A stretch of 5,823 nt of DNA, taken from positions 1 to 5,823 of the forward strand of contig JAKEEV010000471.1 of assembly GCA_022616395.1 (NCBI GenBank). The letters are read 5' to 3'. The stretch's first letter is position 1. Every line of letters starts with the position of its first letter. The DNA comes from Planctomycetia bacterium. GTDB lineage: Bacteria > Planctomycetota > Planctomycetia > Gemmatales > Gemmataceae. The position numbers were made by a program, and so were the translations under genes. The notes under the pieces were generated by a model, which saw nothing but the letters and a program-made list of their open reading frames with translations, had not been told where the DNA came from and did no database searches. Shown one piece after another: positions 4,922-5,823 of this stretch.

Positions 4922-4949
4922 AATTTACCCGGCACACTCGGCCAGTCAA
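4922..4949 (-). promoter_or_regulatory. Sigma70-like promoter of the TerB-like gene
   Basis: On the minus strand TTGACT (4949-4944, five of six) and TAAATT (4927-4922, four of six) are separated by 16 bp. The implied transcription start leaves a leader of about 40 nt before the ATG at 4875. This is the best consensus promoter in the window. It lies in the 104-bp space between two divergent genes, so factors binding here could influence both. Confidence 0.5.
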
Positions 4950-4979
4950 GCAACGTATCTCCAACCCCCGAAAAACGTC

Positions 4980-5823
4980 ATGATTCGACTCACTTCTCTC
5001 GTCGTTCTCCTCCTGCCTTCACTCGCATTCGCTCAGCCGAAGGCACCAGCAGGCAGGCCACAAGTGCTCCTCATGGGAGACTCGATCCGTCTTGGCTATG
5101 CGCCTCTCGTTACGAAGAAACTCGAGGGAGTCGCGGATGTGTTCAGCTTCCCGAACAACGGAGGAGATACGAATGCAACCCTCAAGCAACTCGACTCGTG
5201 GTTCAAGGACGGGAAGACACCTCTGGCGACTCCTCCAAGCCCCAAAACTCTTCCTCCTCTCATTATCCACTTCAACTGCGGACTCCACGACCTGAAGTTT
5301 GGCAAGAAGACTCAGAAGCACCAAGTCCCCATCGATGACTACGAGAAGAACCTGCGTGAGATCGTGCGGAAACTCAAACAGCGAACGCCTCACGTCTATT
5401 TCTCCACGACAACGCCGATCATTGACGACCGCCACGCCGCGCGCAAAGCGAACTTCGACCGCTTCGACAAGGACGTGAAGGCTTACAACGAGCGCGCGAT
5501 GAAGGTGATGCTCGAACTCGGCGTGCCGGTGAATGATCTCAACCGCATCGTGCAAGATGGCGACCCCGCGAAGATGCTCGGCAAGGACGGCACTCACTAC
5601 ACGCCCACGGGCAACGAGAGACTCGCGGCCGCGGTGACCGATTGCGTTCGTCGAAAGCTGAAACTGCTCAACCCAACCATTCTGAAAACCCCCACGAGCG
5701 GCCCGGACGCGGTGAAGGCTTATACGGATGCCGAAACCGCCAACGACAAACTCGTGCCGGATGTGTTCAAGAACATGAAGGTGCCGGAATTCGCGGTACC
5801 GGCCACAAAGGAAGAATGGGAGA
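4980..5823 (+). CDS. Secreted SGNH/GDSL hydrolase, 3' end outside the window
   Basis: From the ATG at 4980 the frame is open for 281 codons to the right edge. Residues 1-18 (MIRLTSLVVLLLPSLAFA) are a clear signal peptide with an AFA|Q cleavage site. The SGNH blocks are in order. Block I is LLMGDSIRLGY, with nucleophile Ser35. Block II is FPNNGGDT, with the oxyanion glycine near 61-62. Block III is FNCGLHDL, with Asn99. Block V is GKDGTHYTPTG, with Asp203 and His206. The family comprises esterases and lipases, including carbohydrate deacetylases, and the export signal suggests an extracytoplasmic ester or acetylated-glycan substrate. The SGNH domain ends near residue 228. The remaining residues, including VPDVFKNMKVPEFAVP and TKEEWE, are a linker and possibly the start of a second domain. 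No Shine-Dalgarno is seen before the ATG; the signal peptide supports the start. Divergent from the TerB gene. Confidence 0.9.
   Translation, partial: MIRLTSLVVLLLPSLAFAQPKAPAGRPQVLLMGDSIRLGYAPLVTKKLEGVADVFSFPNNGGDTNATLKQLDSWFKDGKTPLATPPSPKTLPPLIIHFNCGLHDLKFGKKTQKHQVPIDDYEKNLREIVRKLKQRTPHVYFSTTTPIIDDRHAARKANFDRFDKDVKAYNERAMKVMLELGVPVNDLNRIVQDGDPAKMLGKDGTHYTPTGNERLAAAVTDCVRRKLKLLNPTILKTPTSGPDAVKAYTDAETANDKLVPDVFKNMKVPEFAVPATKEEWE

Noticed and set aside
4876..4953. N-terminal extension of the TerB-like protein from an ATG at 4953
   Set aside because: It would cover the sigma70-like promoter and the Shine-Dalgarno of the ATG at 4875, and the MGLFDSLFGG start is typical of small TerB-like proteins.
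5019..5597. Minus-strand open frame of 192 residues opposite the SGNH hydrolase
   Set aside because: Its sequence is rich in His, Val and Leu as expected from reading GAC/AAC/GAG codons backwards; the plus frame has a signal peptide and all SGNH blocks.

Overview
The window looks like a piece of a Planctomycetes chromosome, most likely Gemmata-like. This is an inference from three things: a secreted S46 dipeptidyl-peptidase, a stand-alone Uma2-family nuclease and a secreted SGNH hydrolase in one neighbourhood; long gaps between genes; and gaps packed with short palindromes and heptanucleotide repeats. No RNA gene, CRISPR array, transposase, phage gene or recognisable defence island was found.

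Layout from left to right. Positions 1-285 (minus) hold the N-terminal 95 residues of a PlsC-type acyltransferase with the HVSYLD motif, cut by the window edge. Positions 286-695 carry no credible gene. They hold a candidate promoter for the acyltransferase, a 9-bp tandem duplication, a GC-rich hairpin and a long inverted repeat built of 7-bp units (552-669). Positions 696-1073 (plus) encode a 125-residue protein I do not recognise; its stop codon lies inside a palindromic repeat. Positions 1074-1289 hold that repeat, a second heptad array (1207-1262) and a hairpin. Positions 1290-1985 (minus) encode a Uma2 (DUF820) PD-(D/E)XK protein.

Positions 2136-4256 (minus) encode a complete secreted S46 peptidase with triad His80/Asp216/Ser642. 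An Arg at the specificity position suggests a DPP11-like preference for Asp/Glu. Upstream of it, 4257-4431 contains a terminator-like hairpin and three copies of a REP-like palindrome. Positions 4432-4875 (minus) encode a small TerB-like protein. A 104-bp divergent region with a good sigma70-like promoter for the TerB gene separates it from a secreted SGNH hydrolase (4980 to the right edge, plus). The C-terminal extension of that hydrolase runs out of the window and may start a second domain.

The genes do not form an obvious single pathway. The S46 peptidase and the SGNH hydrolase are both exported and would act on peptides and on esters or acetylated glycans in the periplasm or outside. The acyltransferase belongs to phospholipid synthesis. 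TerB and S46 share a strand and may be partly co-transcribed through the repeat-rich spacer. The most unusual content is the intergenic repeat landscape: two heptad arrays with a shared consensus, four REP-like palindromes placed at gene 3' ends, and several strong hairpins.
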